Shown here: positions 34,543-42,731 of the stretch, in pieces | How positions within the stretch are numbered: position 1 is the first letter of the stretch | How the letters are laid out: the number at the start of each line of letters is the position of its first letter | Notes under the pieces: generated by a model | Seen by the model: only the letters and a program-made list of their open reading frames with translations | Told to the model about the DNA's origin: nothing | Database searches by the model: none | Source: an uncultured Saprospiraceae bacterium | Lineage (GTDB): Bacteria > Bacteroidota > Bacteroidia > Chitinophagales > Saprospiraceae | DNA: 64,000 nucleotides | NCBI GenBank assembly: GCA_937980645.1 | Contig: CALJPQ010000013.1 | Span: forward strand, 1 to 64,000 | Direction of reading: 5' to 3' | Translations under genes and position numbers: made by a program

Positions 34543-35799
34543 TTACATCATAAACTGGACACTGGCGTTCACGTACCGATAGGGTGCCAATGGCGTGAAA
34601 ACATCTTTGGCTCCGCTGAAGTAGTGGAGGCCCATTTTCAGTCGGTCGCGGCGCAGCAGGTAGTTGATGCCTATGTCTATGACATGTTGAGTGTCGGAGC
34701 CGGTAAACGGGTTTTGTTGGTCGGCAAATTGCGCGTCGGCGCGTTCGTCGCTGTACATGAAGACGGCCTGGAGGATGGTTTGGCCGGGTAGCAGGAAGTT
34801 CCACCCTGCTTTGAAGGTGAGCATGCGGTCGGTGGTGGGCAAGAAGTCGGCGCTATTGAGGGCGTTTTTTCGGTACATCCAGTTGTATTCAAACAGCACG
34901 TCTAACGGGCCGTAATTCAGTTGCGCGTCAATGCCGACCATGGTGTTGTCGCGAAACAGTTGCGTTTGGGGCTGGTAGCCCGCATTGGCGCCTATGCTCA
35001 GCCCTTTGCGCTGGCCATAGCCCGATTGCACAAAGGTCAAAGTATACTCGGTTACCTCAGGGGCGCCGAAGAAGGCGACGATGCGCCCAGTGAGTAGGGG
35101 CGTCCAGATGGAATTATCGCCTACGATGCGCGGGTGGTTGCAGTCGAAGATGCCCACGTCGTAGAGCAGGCCGAAGCCACGCCAGAGCTGCAGGCCGCCA
35201 ACGTTGATGCCCGTCTCACGCCCAATACCCCGACCCACCAGATGGAAACGCGGCTGGAAACTGGCCCAGGATTTTTCCTGCGAAATGACAAACGAGGAAC
35301 TGTAAAACGACTCTTTACCGGCTCGGGGCCGAAAGTAGCCCGTCGTGATGTTGAGCAGCGGGTGTATGCTGTACGTGATGAACACGTCGCGCGGGAAGAA
35401 GGTCGTATTGTCTTCGGCATTGGGCACGCCGGCAGCAGCGGAGAGGCTGTCTTTGCCCACACCGTCGTAGGCAAATGCGGCGTTGTAGAAAATACGCGGC
35501 GTAATGCGGCCTGTAGTGCCCAAGCGCCCACGCCGGATGAACATATCGTAGCGCGGAGGGCCGTCGTAGCCAGCAAAGCGCAGGCTTAACACATTCCACC
35601 ACTGAATGTACAGGTTGACATCTATGTGGCCGCCATTGGGCAGTGAAAAGCGCGCCCGCCAGTCTTCTAGCAGGGGCGGCGTCAGGGAGTCGGAGGCGGC
35701 CGTCTGAGCCATCAGTAGGGTATCGGCAGCCGTGGCCGACCAGACAAACACCAGAAATACGACCCGATAGAAATGTCTTAGGCGCAAAAGTTCAGTCAT
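34543..35799 (-). CDS. Porin, OprP/OprO-like
   Basis: 418 residues from the ATG at 35799; ATGs at 35808 and 35847 are also in frame. A signal peptide (FYRVVFLVFVWSATAADTLLMAQ) precedes a predicted barrel: HIDVNLYIQWWNVLSLRFAGYD, MFIRRGRLGTTGRITPRIFYNAAFAYD, NITTGYFRPRAGKESFYSSS, SIGANAGYQPQ, DVLFEYNWMYR, and a last strand VNASVQFMM. It resembles phosphate- or pyrophosphate-selective porins, but the selectivity loop cannot be assigned. A small hairpin (CCAGC...GCTGG, 35820-35833) lies in the leader. Convergent with the LptF/G gene. Confidence 0.75.
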   Translation of the reverse strand: MTELLRLRHFYRVVFLVFVWSATAADTLLMAQTAASDSLTPPLLEDWRARFSLPNGGHIDVNLYIQWWNVLSLRFAGYDGPPRYDMFIRRGRLGTTGRITPRIFYNAAFAYDGVGKDSLSAAAGVPNAEDNTTFFPRDVFITYSIHPLLNITTGYFRPRAGKESFYSSSFVISQEKSWASFQPRFHLVGRGIGRETGINVGGLQLWRGFGLLYDVGIFDCNHPRIVGDNSIWTPLLTGRIVAFFGAPEVTEYTLTFVQSGYGQRKGLSIGANAGYQPQTQLFRDNTMVGIDAQLNYGPLDVLFEYNWMYRKNALNSADFLPTTDRMLTFKAGWNFLLPGQTILQAVFMYSDERADAQFADQQNPFTGSDTQHVIDIGINYLLRRDRLKMGLHYFSGAKDVFTPLAPYRYVNASVQFMM

Positions 35800-35988
35800 A
35801 CGCTGCATAGGGCATCCTGCCAGCGAGGGCTGGCCTTTAAGCGGCAAAGAACGGCTAAAATGCCCGCTTCTTCATCCGCCAGGATGATGGCCGGTGTCGC
35901 AACGCACTGAGCTCAGAAGGCTTTATCAAGGAGTATGGGAATACCGGTTGGCCCCCAAAACGGCATTGAGCCGCTCGCGAAAACGAAG

Positions 35989-36061
35989 TGATCCCGACAG
36001 GGCTCGAACCTGTAACCTACTGCTTAGAAGGCAGTTGCTCTATCCGTTGAGCTACGGGACC
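35989..36061 (-). tRNA. tRNA-Arg, anticodon TCT
   Basis: 73 nt folding as a normal cloverleaf: acceptor GGTCCCG/CGGGATC with one G-U pair, D arm GCTC...GAGC, anticodon arm ACTGC-CTTCTAA-GCAGT giving anticodon TCT (reads AGA), and T arm ACAGG-TTCGAGC-CCTGT. Discriminator base A; CCA is not encoded. Confidence 0.95.
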
Positions 36062-36083
36062 GAAAAGCAGTACTTTCAGAGGG

Positions 36084-36091
36084 CAAAATTA
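36084..36091 (-). promoter_or_regulatory. Bacteroidota -7 promoter element for tRNA-Arg
   Basis: TAATTTTG on the minus strand matches TAnnTTTG and ends 22 nt before the tRNA 5' end. Confidence 0.5.
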
Positions 36092-36171
36092 GGGTGTCGC
36101 CCCGGCTTAAGTGATATTAAATTTTCCCGCCTTTATCCGAAGGAAGCGGGGCACTGCCGACAAACCGGGCT

Positions 36172-36990
36172 TCAGAGGCTGAAATGCCGCGATTGTACGG
36201 GCTGCCCGTAAAACAGGCTGGCTTTTTCATCGAAAACGTCGGGGGTTTCCGTGGTGTAAAAAGTGCGCTGCCCCCTCTTGCTGCAGTGGATATCTATCTC
36301 CGGGTGTCGGCGCAGGTAGTTGGCCAGGCGATCGGCGACTAAGCGGCCCTGCACGACCAGCGTGATTTCGGACGGCATGTAACGGCGAATTTTTTCCAGC
36401 AGCAAGGGGTAGTGCGTGCAGCCCAGCACGACGGTGTCTATGCAGTCGGCTTGGGCGAGCAGGGCGCGGATGTCTTTTTCCACGAAGTAGTCCGCACCCG
36501 GGCCGGTGTGTTCGTTGTTTTCAATGAGCGGTGCCCACATGGGACAGGCCTGCTGATAGACGCGCACGTCGGGAAAGAAGTGGCTTATCTCAATGACATA
36601 CGATTCGGATTTGACCGTGCCCGGTGTGGCCAGGATGCCTACGCAGCCTGTACGGCTGATGTTGCCGATGATCTCGGTCGTGGGCCGGATGACGCCCAGT
36701 ACCCGATATTCTGGGCCGTAATGCGGCAGGTCGCGCTGTTGGATGTTGCGCAGGGCTTTGGCCGAAGCGGTATTGCATGCCAGAATGATGAGCCGGCAGC
36801 CGACCTCAAACAGGTGCCTGACGCACTCCAGCGTAAAGCGGTACACCGTCTGGAAGGAGCGCCCCCCATAAGGGGCGCGGGCGTTATCGCCAAAATAGAC
36901 GTAGTCGTATTCCGGCAATAGGGCTTCTATTTCGCGAAAAACCGTCAGCCCCCCGTAGCCGGAGTCAAAGATGCCGATAGGGCCGGGCAT
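36172..36990 (-). CDS. murI: Glutamate racemase
   Basis: 272 residues. Makes D-glutamate for peptidoglycan in the cytoplasm without cofactor. The catalytic pair is present: D9-S10 (IFDSGYGGLTV) and C72 (LACNTASAKAL) on one side, C191 and H193 (VLGCTHYPLL) on the other. The ATG overlaps the stop of the upstream OmpH gene by one base (TAATG), so translation is coupled. The order OmpH-OmpH-MurI is common in Bacteroidota. Confidence 0.96.
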   Translation of the reverse strand: MPGPIGIFDSGYGGLTVFREIEALLPEYDYVYFGDNARAPYGGRSFQTVYRFTLECVRHLFEVGCRLIILACNTASAKALRNIQQRDLPHYGPEYRVLGVIRPTTEIIGNISRTGCVGILATPGTVKSESYVIEISHFFPDVRVYQQACPMWAPLIENNEHTGPGADYFVEKDIRALLAQADCIDTVVLGCTHYPLLLEKIRRYMPSEITLVVQGRLVADRLANYLRRHPEIDIHCSKRGQRTFYTTETPDVFDEKASLFYGQPVQSRHFSL

Positions 36991-37496
36991 TACTTGATGC
37001 CTAATTTGGCTTTCACCAACGGCGTCAGGTCGAGGCTTTCTTCCGCATATACTACTACCTGCGTGCTGCTGTCGAACACCAACAGGAAGCCGTGTTCACG
37101 GGCGACCTCTTCCATGGCCTTGTTCACGCGGTCTAAAATCGGACGGTACTCCTCCTCGCGCTTTTTGGCCAGCCGGGCATACACCTCTTGCTCGTACTTG
37201 CCTATGGCCTCTTCTTCCTCCTGCAATTTGGTCATTTGGGCCTGGTAGTCGCGCGGCGAGATGGTGCCCTGCTCTTTCTTACGCTCCAGGAGGGCAGCCT
37301 TCTCCTGCAGGTCTTTGGCCATTTCTTGCCCCTTTTTCATCAGTTGCGTCTGAAAGGCCTTCAGGTTGGCATCGGCCTGCTTCACCTCCGGCACTTCGGC
37401 CAGCAAAGCGGCCGAGTTAAGGTAGCCAAATTTTTGGGAAAACCCTGCTGTGCTCCACAGCCCAAGAAGCAGGGCGATAAACAGCGTTTTATTCAT
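36990..37496 (-). CDS. OmpH/Skp-family periplasmic chaperone (second copy)
   Basis: 168 residues from the ATG at 37496; the frame is open from 37619 but the signal peptide (MNKTLFIALLLGLWSTAGFSQ) starts here. The rest is a Skp-like long helical hairpin: KFGYLNSAALLAEVPEVKQADANLKAFQTQLMKKGQEMAKDLQEKAALLERKK, then LAKKREEEYRPILDRVNKAMEEVAREHGFLLVFDSS. Skp holds unfolded outer-membrane proteins in the periplasm. Paralogue of the gene at 37631-38146; a separate TACATTTG element at 37617-37624 could drive it. Confidence 0.9.
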   Translation of the reverse strand: MNKTLFIALLLGLWSTAGFSQKFGYLNSAALLAEVPEVKQADANLKAFQTQLMKKGQEMAKDLQEKAALLERKKEQGTISPRDYQAQMTKLQEEEEAIGKYEQEVYARLAKKREEEYRPILDRVNKAMEEVAREHGFLLVFDSSTQVVVYAEESLDLTPLVKAKLGIK

Positions 37497-37616
37497 ATTC
37501 AGGTGTTTCAATGTCGAATTTTCTACAGATACCCTGGCGAAAGGATGCCCAGAAAGGCATTTGGCAAAGCCGTCGCCCTTTCCAGCGCAACGGCCTGTTC
37601 GCGTGGTAAAGCCCGG

Positions 37617-37624
37617 CAAATGTA
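37617..37624 (-). promoter_or_regulatory. Probable -7 promoter element between the two OmpH genes
   Basis: TACATTTG on the minus strand, perfect TAnnTTTG, just after the stop of the first OmpH gene. It would give the second OmpH-murI unit its own promoter with a leader of about 115 nt. Confidence 0.4.
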
Positions 37625-37630
37625 AGGCGC

Positions 37631-38146
37631 TTAATTGCGCCGCAGCATGGCTTTGATGTCTTCGGTCTTATCGTACTTCTTATCGGCGTAAAGCATGCCG
37701 GAAGCACTGCCTTTCTCGAAGATGTATTCAAAGCCCTTGTCGTTGGCGTACTTCTCAATGGCAGCATAGACGCGCTCCTGGATGGGCCGCACGAGTTCTT
37801 CGCGTTTTTTGAACAATTCGCCTTCGGGGCCAAAGCGGCGGCGTTGTAACTCGCGCACGTCCTTTTCCTTATTGACGATTTCCTCTTCGCGGCGGCGCTT
37901 TTGCTCGTCGCTCAGCAGCACTTGCTCGGCCTGGTACTTGCTGTACATGCCTTTGATAACATCTTGCTCCTGAGCAATCTCCTGGCGCCATTGGGTGGCC
38001 AGCTTGTCCAATTGCTCTTGAGCGCGTTGGTATTCAGGGATGCTTTCCAAAATGGCGTTCACGTCCACGTAAGCAATGCGCTGGGCAAAACCGGCAGCGG
38101 CGAGGCTAATGGCTAAGAGGGCAGTGGCTAAGCATTTCTTAAACAT
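37631..38146 (-). CDS. OmpH/Skp-family periplasmic chaperone (first copy)
   Basis: 171 residues with signal peptide MFKKCLATALLAISLAAAGFAQ. The body is a coiled-coil hairpin: RIAYVDVNAILESIPEYQRAQEQLDKLATQWRQEIAQEQDVIKGMYSKYQAEQVLLSDEQKRRREEEIVNKEKDVRELQRRRFGPEGELFKKREELVRPIQERVYAAIEKYANDKGFEYIFEKG in essence. Its N terminus RIAYVDVNAILESIPEY is the OmpH signature. Its promoter TACCTTTG is at 38181-38188. A bamA gene, the usual partner upstream, is not here. Confidence 0.92.
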   Translation of the reverse strand: MFKKCLATALLAISLAAAGFAQRIAYVDVNAILESIPEYQRAQEQLDKLATQWRQEIAQEQDVIKGMYSKYQAEQVLLSDEQKRRREEEIVNKEKDVRELQRRRFGPEGELFKKREELVRPIQERVYAAIEKYANDKGFEYIFEKGSASGMLYADKKYDKTEDIKAMLRRN

Positions 38147-38180
38147 AAAACGGTGCTTTTTTGGTCAAACATTGTGCGGA

Positions 38181-38188
38181 CAAAGGTA
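38181..38188 (-). promoter_or_regulatory. Bacteroidota -7 promoter element for the OmpH-MurI operon
   Basis: TACCTTTG on the minus strand, perfect consensus, 34 nt upstream of the ATG at 38146. Confidence 0.6.
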
Positions 38189-38390
38189 GGGTATCGGTGC
38201 CGTTGAGGCGACGATGAGACGCTGTTGCGCGCCAAAGGTTGCGCGGAGCGTGTTAAAGAATTTTGTCAAAAGACTTGCAAACAGCCTGATCGTGTGGACG
38301 TTACAGGAGTACCCTTGAACAGAGGAAGCGTGCTTTAACCCGCCATTAACCAGACTTTAAAGGCTTTTAAGGGCTGAAGCGATCTGCCGA

Positions 38391-38458
38391 GGCCGAATTT
38401 TATAGCCTTCGACGCTCACCAAAAAAGCGCCGAAGGCTATGTCTCGCAGACGTCGGCC
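38391..38458. other. Strong nested inverted repeat in the intergenic region
   Basis: The gap 38189-38557 has no gene. Within it, ATAGCCTTCG (38402-38411) pairs with CGAAGGCTAT (38431-38440); inside that CGCT pairs with AGCG; outside it GGCCGA (38391-38396) pairs with TCGGCC (38453-38458). No U-run follows on either strand, so it is not a standard terminator. It could be a small structured RNA or a processing hairpin for the NTF2-like gene transcript. Confidence 0.55.
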
Positions 38459-38557
38459 CGGCAAACAGCCCTTCACGCCCAATAACACCACTCCAGGCTA
38501 GAGTTTGCGGTCGGGCTGAACAACTTGGGCTGTCTGGTGCAAGGAAAAAAGGGTGGA

Positions 38558-38998
38558 TCAGGCTGCCAGCTCTCGCCGCACTACCGAGCAATGCCAGCGC
38601 GATTCCTTCCACGAGCCATCGGGCATCTTCTTCCAGATGATGGTCACGACGCAATAAAACTTGTGGTGTTGGCCGCCCACCTCTAAATGCTGACAAAATT
38701 CTACTGCGCAGTAGCCCATATCACCGTGGACTAAGCTGCGGTAATCTTCGATGTGCGTGTAGGTCTTAGCCTGCATCTCGTCCAGTTTTTGAAACAAGTG
38801 GTGAAACCATTGCTCCCAGCCAGCGCGGTCGCGGATGACTACGCTGCTGCCGTCGGGAGCAATGTCCACGATGCCAAAATCATCGTCGCATAGCTGGCTC
38901 AGGGTATCGAAGTCATGCTTCTCAACGCAGGTAAAAAGCTGGCAGGTATGCTCAAAAAAGGGCATTTCGACCTGTATTTGAGGAGAATAGGTAGTCAT
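38558..38998 (-). CDS. NTF2/SnoaL-like protein next to the rhodopsin gene
   Basis: 146 residues from the ATG at 38998; a GTG two codons earlier is in frame. A SnoaL-like fold is suggested by FFEHTCQLFTCVEKHDFDTLSQLCDDDFGIVDIAPDGSSVVIRDRAGWEQWFHHLFQKLDEM in outline and the strands THIEDYRSLVHGDMGYCAVEFCQHLEVGGQHHKFYCVVTIIWKKMPDGSWKESRWH. Such proteins bind small ligands or act as stress-related isomerase-like proteins. It lies directly downstream of the rhodopsin on the same strand, separated by a terminator-like hairpin, so it may be expressed by read-through. No catalytic residues can be named. Confidence 0.75.
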   Translation of the reverse strand: MTTYSPQIQVEMPFFEHTCQLFTCVEKHDFDTLSQLCDDDFGIVDIAPDGSSVVIRDRAGWEQWFHHLFQKLDEMQAKTYTHIEDYRSLVHGDMGYCAVEFCQHLEVGGQHHKFYCVVTIIWKKMPDGSWKESRWHCSVVRRELAA

Positions 38999-39028
38999 GA
39001 GCACGTAGTTTTTTAAACACAGTGAGTA

Positions 39029-39065
39029 AAAGAAGAGGCCGAATACCTCTTTCGTATCCGGCCTC
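39029..39065 (-). terminator. Terminator or attenuator after the rhodopsin gene
   Basis: GAGGCCGAATAC pairs with GTATCCGGCCTC (one mismatch) around a 7-nt loop; on the minus strand it is followed by TTCTTTTACT. It lies between the rhodopsin stop and the NTF2-like gene. Confidence 0.7.
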
Positions 39066-39098
39066 CTCGGTGATTACGTCGGCGCTGTCTTGAAGCGA

Positions 39099-39845
39099 TT
39101 AAGCAGCAGCTTGGGCCTCCTGACGCGAGGAGCCAATGGCTAAGCTGTAGATGACTAAGCCAAAGCCAATCTTGTTGACGGCGTCGCCGATGTTGTAAAC
39201 CAGGTCCATGTTGCGCACGGAGATCACATTGCGCAACCAACCGTCGGTTTCAATGGCCATGTAGCCGATCGGGTAGATTGCCCAGCCCACTAAAACAAAC
39301 CAGGCCAGCGCGGAGAAGGCAGCCTTGAGCTTGGGATCATCGGAATTGTTGGCCAGCTTGCGGGCAGAGCCTAACCATACTTCGTAAAGGATGCCCGCGT
39401 AACCAATGGTGGAAATGAACCCCCACAGCACGCTGTTGTCGCGGTACACCGTTTCGCCTAAGTAACCCGCCACGAGCATCCACAGCGAGTAGGCAATCAT
39501 GCGCCACAAAAGACCCACCTTGGCTCCAAAAGCTCTGAGGATTAGGTAGAACTCCACGCACATGAGCGGCACCGTCAGCACCCAGTCAATATAGCGGAAC
39601 TGAGTGGGCGACTGGCCCGTCGTCAACCACACGTCGCGCATGTAGAAGTAATGCACGGCGGCGATGAAAGTGATCAGACCTGCTATTAGCATCGAGGTCT
39701 TCCACTTGCCATCTACCCGCTGGCGCTCGAAAAAGAAAAAGATCGAGGCCGCCAACATGGACATGTAGCCCGTGAAAAACGTAAAACCGACGTAATCATT
39801 AGGAGAGAGGCTCGCAAACAGCAGTAAGTTTGGTAAGCTGTTCAT
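39099..39845 (-). CDS. Proteorhodopsin-like light-driven proton pump with an open carotenoid fenestration
   Basis: 248 residues, seven membrane helices, closely resembling proteorhodopsin. Helix C carries D87, T91 and E98 (RYIDWVLTVPLMCVE), the DTE set of outward proton pumps; H65 (AVHYFYMR) pairs with the acceptor as in proteorhodopsin. The retinal lysine is K225 (DAVNKIGFGL). M95 is at the colour-tuning site and predicts green absorption. Counting back without gaps from E155 of LYEVW, G142 (LWGFIST) falls where green proteorhodopsin has F152; glycine there is the feature that lets xanthorhodopsin-like pumps hold a carotenoid antenna. The retinal-making gene blh is not in the window. Terminator-like hairpin follows. 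Confidence 0.95.
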   Translation of the reverse strand: MNSLPNLLLFASLSPNDYVGFTFFTGYMSMLAASIFFFFERQRVDGKWKTSMLIAGLITFIAAVHYFYMRDVWLTTGQSPTQFRYIDWVLTVPLMCVEFYLILRAFGAKVGLLWRMIAYSLWMLVAGYLGETVYRDNSVLWGFISTIGYAGILYEVWLGSARKLANNSDDPKLKAAFSALAWFVLVGWAIYPIGYMAIETDGWLRNVISVRNMDLVYNIGDAVNKIGFGLVIYSLAIGSSRQEAQAAA

Positions 39846-39871
39846 AACACTGAAAATTTTGATTGGTTAAC

Positions 39872-39889
39872 CGTCCGGATATACAGACG
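39872..39889 (-). promoter_or_regulatory. Imperfect palindrome upstream of the rhodopsin gene
   Basis: CGTCCGGATATACAGACG reads CGTC-N-G-N-ATAT-N-C-N-GACG, 12 of 18 positions symmetric, 26 nt upstream of the rhodopsin ATG. Possible operator; no standard -7 element is evident in the AT-rich 260-nt gap. Confidence 0.3.
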
Positions 39890-40068
39890 TACCTCTAACA
39901 GCAAGCGATTTTATTTGTTGAACTTAAAAGATGTAAATCCTGAATTTTTTTGCCATTTTGTCTATTTTTTAGAATAAATCTAATCAAAAAGATTTCTCAA
40001 GGCCTTTTCGGCGCCCTCTTGAGGCGTTAAGGCGGCAAATTCTGTGAGCCTGGCCAATGTGCACCATA

Positions 40069-40076
40069 TACCTTTG
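40069..40076 (+). promoter_or_regulatory. Bacteroidota -7 promoter element for the ABC ATPase-CtpA unit
   Basis: TACCTTTG, perfect consensus, 31 nt upstream of the ATG at 40108. Confidence 0.6.
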
Positions 40077-40107
40077 CGCTCCGCCGTTACCATAAAAAAT
40101 ATGCGTC

Positions 40108-41052
40108 ATGATCCTCTCTATCCAGAACGTCGTCAAGCGTTACGATAAGCACCTTGCCGTGGATCACGTCAGTTTCGACGTGCCTAAAGGCAGCATTTTT
40201 GGCCTGCTCGGACCTAACGGCGCAGGAAAGACCTCACTCATTCGGATGATTACGACCATCACTGGGCCAGATGAAGGCATTATCTTGTTAGACGGGCAGC
40301 CATTGGACGAAAAATCACCCAGCCAGATAGGTTACATGCCCGAAGAGCGCGGCCTGTACAAAAAAATGAAGGTGGGTGAGCATCTGCTTTATCTAGCCCA
40401 ACTCAAGGGCCTTTCTGCCGCTAATGCCCGGCGCGAGTTGAACTTCTGGTTAGACAAATTTGAAATCCAGAGCTGGTGGGACAAAAAGGTGGAAGAACTC
40501 TCCAAAGGCATGCAGCAAAAAATCCAATTCATTGCCACTATAGTGCACCGACCTAAGCTGCTCATCTTAGACGAACCGTTTAGCGGACTAGACCCCATCA
40601 ATACTACGCTCATCAAAGACGAGATACGCCAGCTCAATGCCAGCGGTATCAGCATCATCTTCAGCACCCATCGCATGGAGCAGGTGGAGGAAATGTGCGA
40701 CCACATCGTGCTCATTAACCGCGGGCGCAATGTGCTGTACGGCGAGGTGAAGGCCATCAAAAACGAATTCAAGGAAAACCTCTTCCGCATCGAAACTGCC
40801 GACCCGTTGCCTGCCGATTTTGCCGAGCATTTCCGCGTCGTCAGCCGCCCCGACGGCGCTGTGGTGGTACAACTCAACGAAGAGGAAAGCCGCAGCAATG
40901 CCCTGCTGCGATACCTCATCCAGCATAACATCCACATCACCCACTTCGAAGAGATTCTGCCTACGTTCAACGAAATTTTCATCCGGCGCGTTGAAGAAAC
41001 TCAGGCAACGTCGCCGGAGGCATCCATGCCCAACGAACAGCCCTCTGCTTAA
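40108..41052 (+). CDS. ABC transporter ATPase, NatA-like
   Basis: 314 residues. Walker A GPNGAGKTS, Q-loop IGYMPEERGLYKKMKVGEHL (the PEERGLY form typical of NatA-type exporters), signature LSKGMQQKIQFIATI, Walker B LLILDEPFSGLDP and H-loop IIFSTHRMEQVEEMC. A C-terminal DUF4162-like region follows (FRIETADPLPADFAEHF). Its permease is normally encoded next door; here CtpA follows, and the best-matching permease type lies at 7719-9038. Confidence 0.92.
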   Translation: MILSIQNVVKRYDKHLAVDHVSFDVPKGSIFGLLGPNGAGKTSLIRMITTITGPDEGIILLDGQPLDEKSPSQIGYMPEERGLYKKMKVGEHLLYLAQLKGLSAANARRELNFWLDKFEIQSWWDKKVEELSKGMQQKIQFIATIVHRPKLLILDEPFSGLDPINTTLIKDEIRQLNASGISIIFSTHRMEQVEEMCDHIVLINRGRNVLYGEVKAIKNEFKENLFRIETADPLPADFAEHFRVVSRPDGAVVVQLNEEESRSNALLRYLIQHNIHITHFEEILPTFNEIFIRRVEETQATSPEASMPNEQPSA

Positions 41053-41066
41053 GCACATTCATCGCT

Positions 41067-42698
41067 ATGCGCAAAAAGACCTTTCTCATCCTTATTGGTA
41101 TCGCTGCCATCTCTCTGCTGGCATTTAAGCGCCTCGAAGACAACCGCTACTTCGAGATCATTAAAAACCTCGAAATCTTCACCAACGCTTACAAGGAAAT
41201 CAACCACTCCTACGTGGACGAACTCGAGCCGGGCAAGCTCATGCGCGTATGTATAGACGCCATGGTAGGCAGCCTCGACCCGTTCACCAACTACATTTCT
41301 GAAACCGACATCGAAGGCTATCGCTACCTGTACGACGGCCGCTACAACGCCGTGGGTCTGGAAGCCAAAAAAATGGGCGACTGGGTCGTGGTTACCGAGT
41401 TGCTGGAAGACAGCCCTGCCCACAAAGCGGGCCTGAAAGTCGGCGATGCCATCGTGGCCATCAGCGGCCAGAGCGCCAAAGGACGCAGCGCCGAAGACGT
41501 TATGGCCTTTCTGCGCGGCGTACAGGGCACCAAAGTGGACGTTACCGTGCGCCGGCCGGGCGAAGACAAAGAACTGCGCTTTACCATCGAGCGCGCCGAA
41601 ATCGAGGCCAAAAACGTGTCCCATAGCGGCTTCGTCGCCGACGATATCGGCTACGTGAACCTCACTACCTTCACCCAAAACGCCGGCCGCAATGTGGCCG
41701 ATGCCGTAAAGGCACTGAAGGAGAAAAAGCCGGGTCTTCGAGGCATCATCTTTGACCTGCGCGACAACGGCGGCGGCCTGCTCAACGAGGCCGTCAATGT
41801 GGCCAACGTGTTTGTGCCGCGCGGAGAGTTCATCACCGCCATGCGTGGCAAAGTGCCCGAATGGGATCGCAGCTTCAGCACCACCCTCGCCCCGGTAGAT
41901 GATAAGATACCAGTAGTAGTACTCATCAACAAGCGCAGCGCCTCGGCCAGCGAAATCGTCTCCGGCGCACTGCAGGATTTGGACCGGGCTGTTCTGATAG
42001 GGCAGCGCAGCTACGGCAAAGGCTTAGTGCAAAACACGCGCGATATCGGCTACAACGCCAAAATCAAACTCACTACTGCCAAATACTACATCCCCTCGGG
42101 CCGCTGCATCCAGTCTGTGCGCTACCGCAACGGCGAGCCGGTGGACATCCCCGACGCCGAGCGCGCCGTCTTCCGCACGCGCAACGGACGCCCCGTACTC
42201 GACGGTGGTGGCGTAACACCCGACATCGTCCTGCCCGCCGACACAGCTTCCGGCTTCGTACGCGCTCTGTTGGACCAATACGTCATCTTTGACTACGTCA
42301 GCGAATGGATGCGCAAGCACCCCAGCGCTGTGGACTCCATCGAAACCTTCACGTTCAAAGACTGGGACGACTTCCAGCAGTTCGTCCAGCGCCGCCAGTT
42401 CACTTACGAGACGGAGTCGGAGAAAAAGCTGCGCGACCTGGCCACTTTAGCCGCCAGCGAAGGGCTTAGCGTACAGGCCGAAATCCAGGCTTTAGAGCGT
42501 AAAATCAAGGCCGACCGCACCGGCGAAATGGCCCGCAATCGCGCCCGCATCATCCGCGAAATCGAGGAGGAAATCATCGGGCGTATCTACTTTCAGGGCG
42601 GCAAGGTGCGCAAACGCCTCAAAAACGACCCAGAAGTGGAGGAAGCCATCAAACTCCTGCGCGACAGCGACCGCTACCGCGCCATATTGAAAGGATAA
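41067..42698 (+). CDS. C-terminal processing peptidase, S41 family (CtpA/Prc)
   Basis: 543 residues. An N-terminal signal anchor (TFLILIGIAAISLLAF), a PDZ domain at about 85-170 (YNAVGLEAKKMGDWVVVTELLEDSPAHKAGLKVGDAIVAI in outline), and an S41 core. The catalytic serine lies in SASASEIV (291-298) and the lysine is K318 in SYGKGLVQ, both intact, unlike the S41-like protein at 3991. A C-terminal helical extension of about 130 residues (from ALLDQYVIFDYVSEWM to LLRDSDRYRAILKG) is common in Bacteroidota CtpA. It cleaves periplasmic proteins near their C termini. Starts 15 nt after the ABC ATPase gene. Confidence 0.95.
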   Translation: MRKKTFLILIGIAAISLLAFKRLEDNRYFEIIKNLEIFTNAYKEINHSYVDELEPGKLMRVCIDAMVGSLDPFTNYISETDIEGYRYLYDGRYNAVGLEAKKMGDWVVVTELLEDSPAHKAGLKVGDAIVAISGQSAKGRSAEDVMAFLRGVQGTKVDVTVRRPGEDKELRFTIERAEIEAKNVSHSGFVADDIGYVNLTTFTQNAGRNVADAVKALKEKKPGLRGIIFDLRDNGGGLLNEAVNVANVFVPRGEFITAMRGKVPEWDRSFSTTLAPVDDKIPVVVLINKRSASASEIVSGALQDLDRAVLIGQRSYGKGLVQNTRDIGYNAKIKLTTAKYYIPSGRCIQSVRYRNGEPVDIPDAERAVFRTRNGRPVLDGGGVTPDIVLPADTASGFVRALLDQYVIFDYVSEWMRKHPSAVDSIETFTFKDWDDFQQFVQRRQFTYETESEKKLRDLATLAASEGLSVQAEIQALERKIKADRTGEMARNRARIIREIEEEIIGRIYFQGGKVRKRLKNDPEVEEAIKLLRDSDRYRAILKG

Positions 42699-42731
42699 GC
42701 CACCTGCCCCGCTCCGGACGACTTCGCGCCC

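Noticed and set aside
36172..38146. A bamA gene beside the OmpH pair
   Set aside because: The usual bamA-ompH-ompH order was expected, but the DNA upstream of the first OmpH gene is a gene-free gap followed by the NTF2-like gene.
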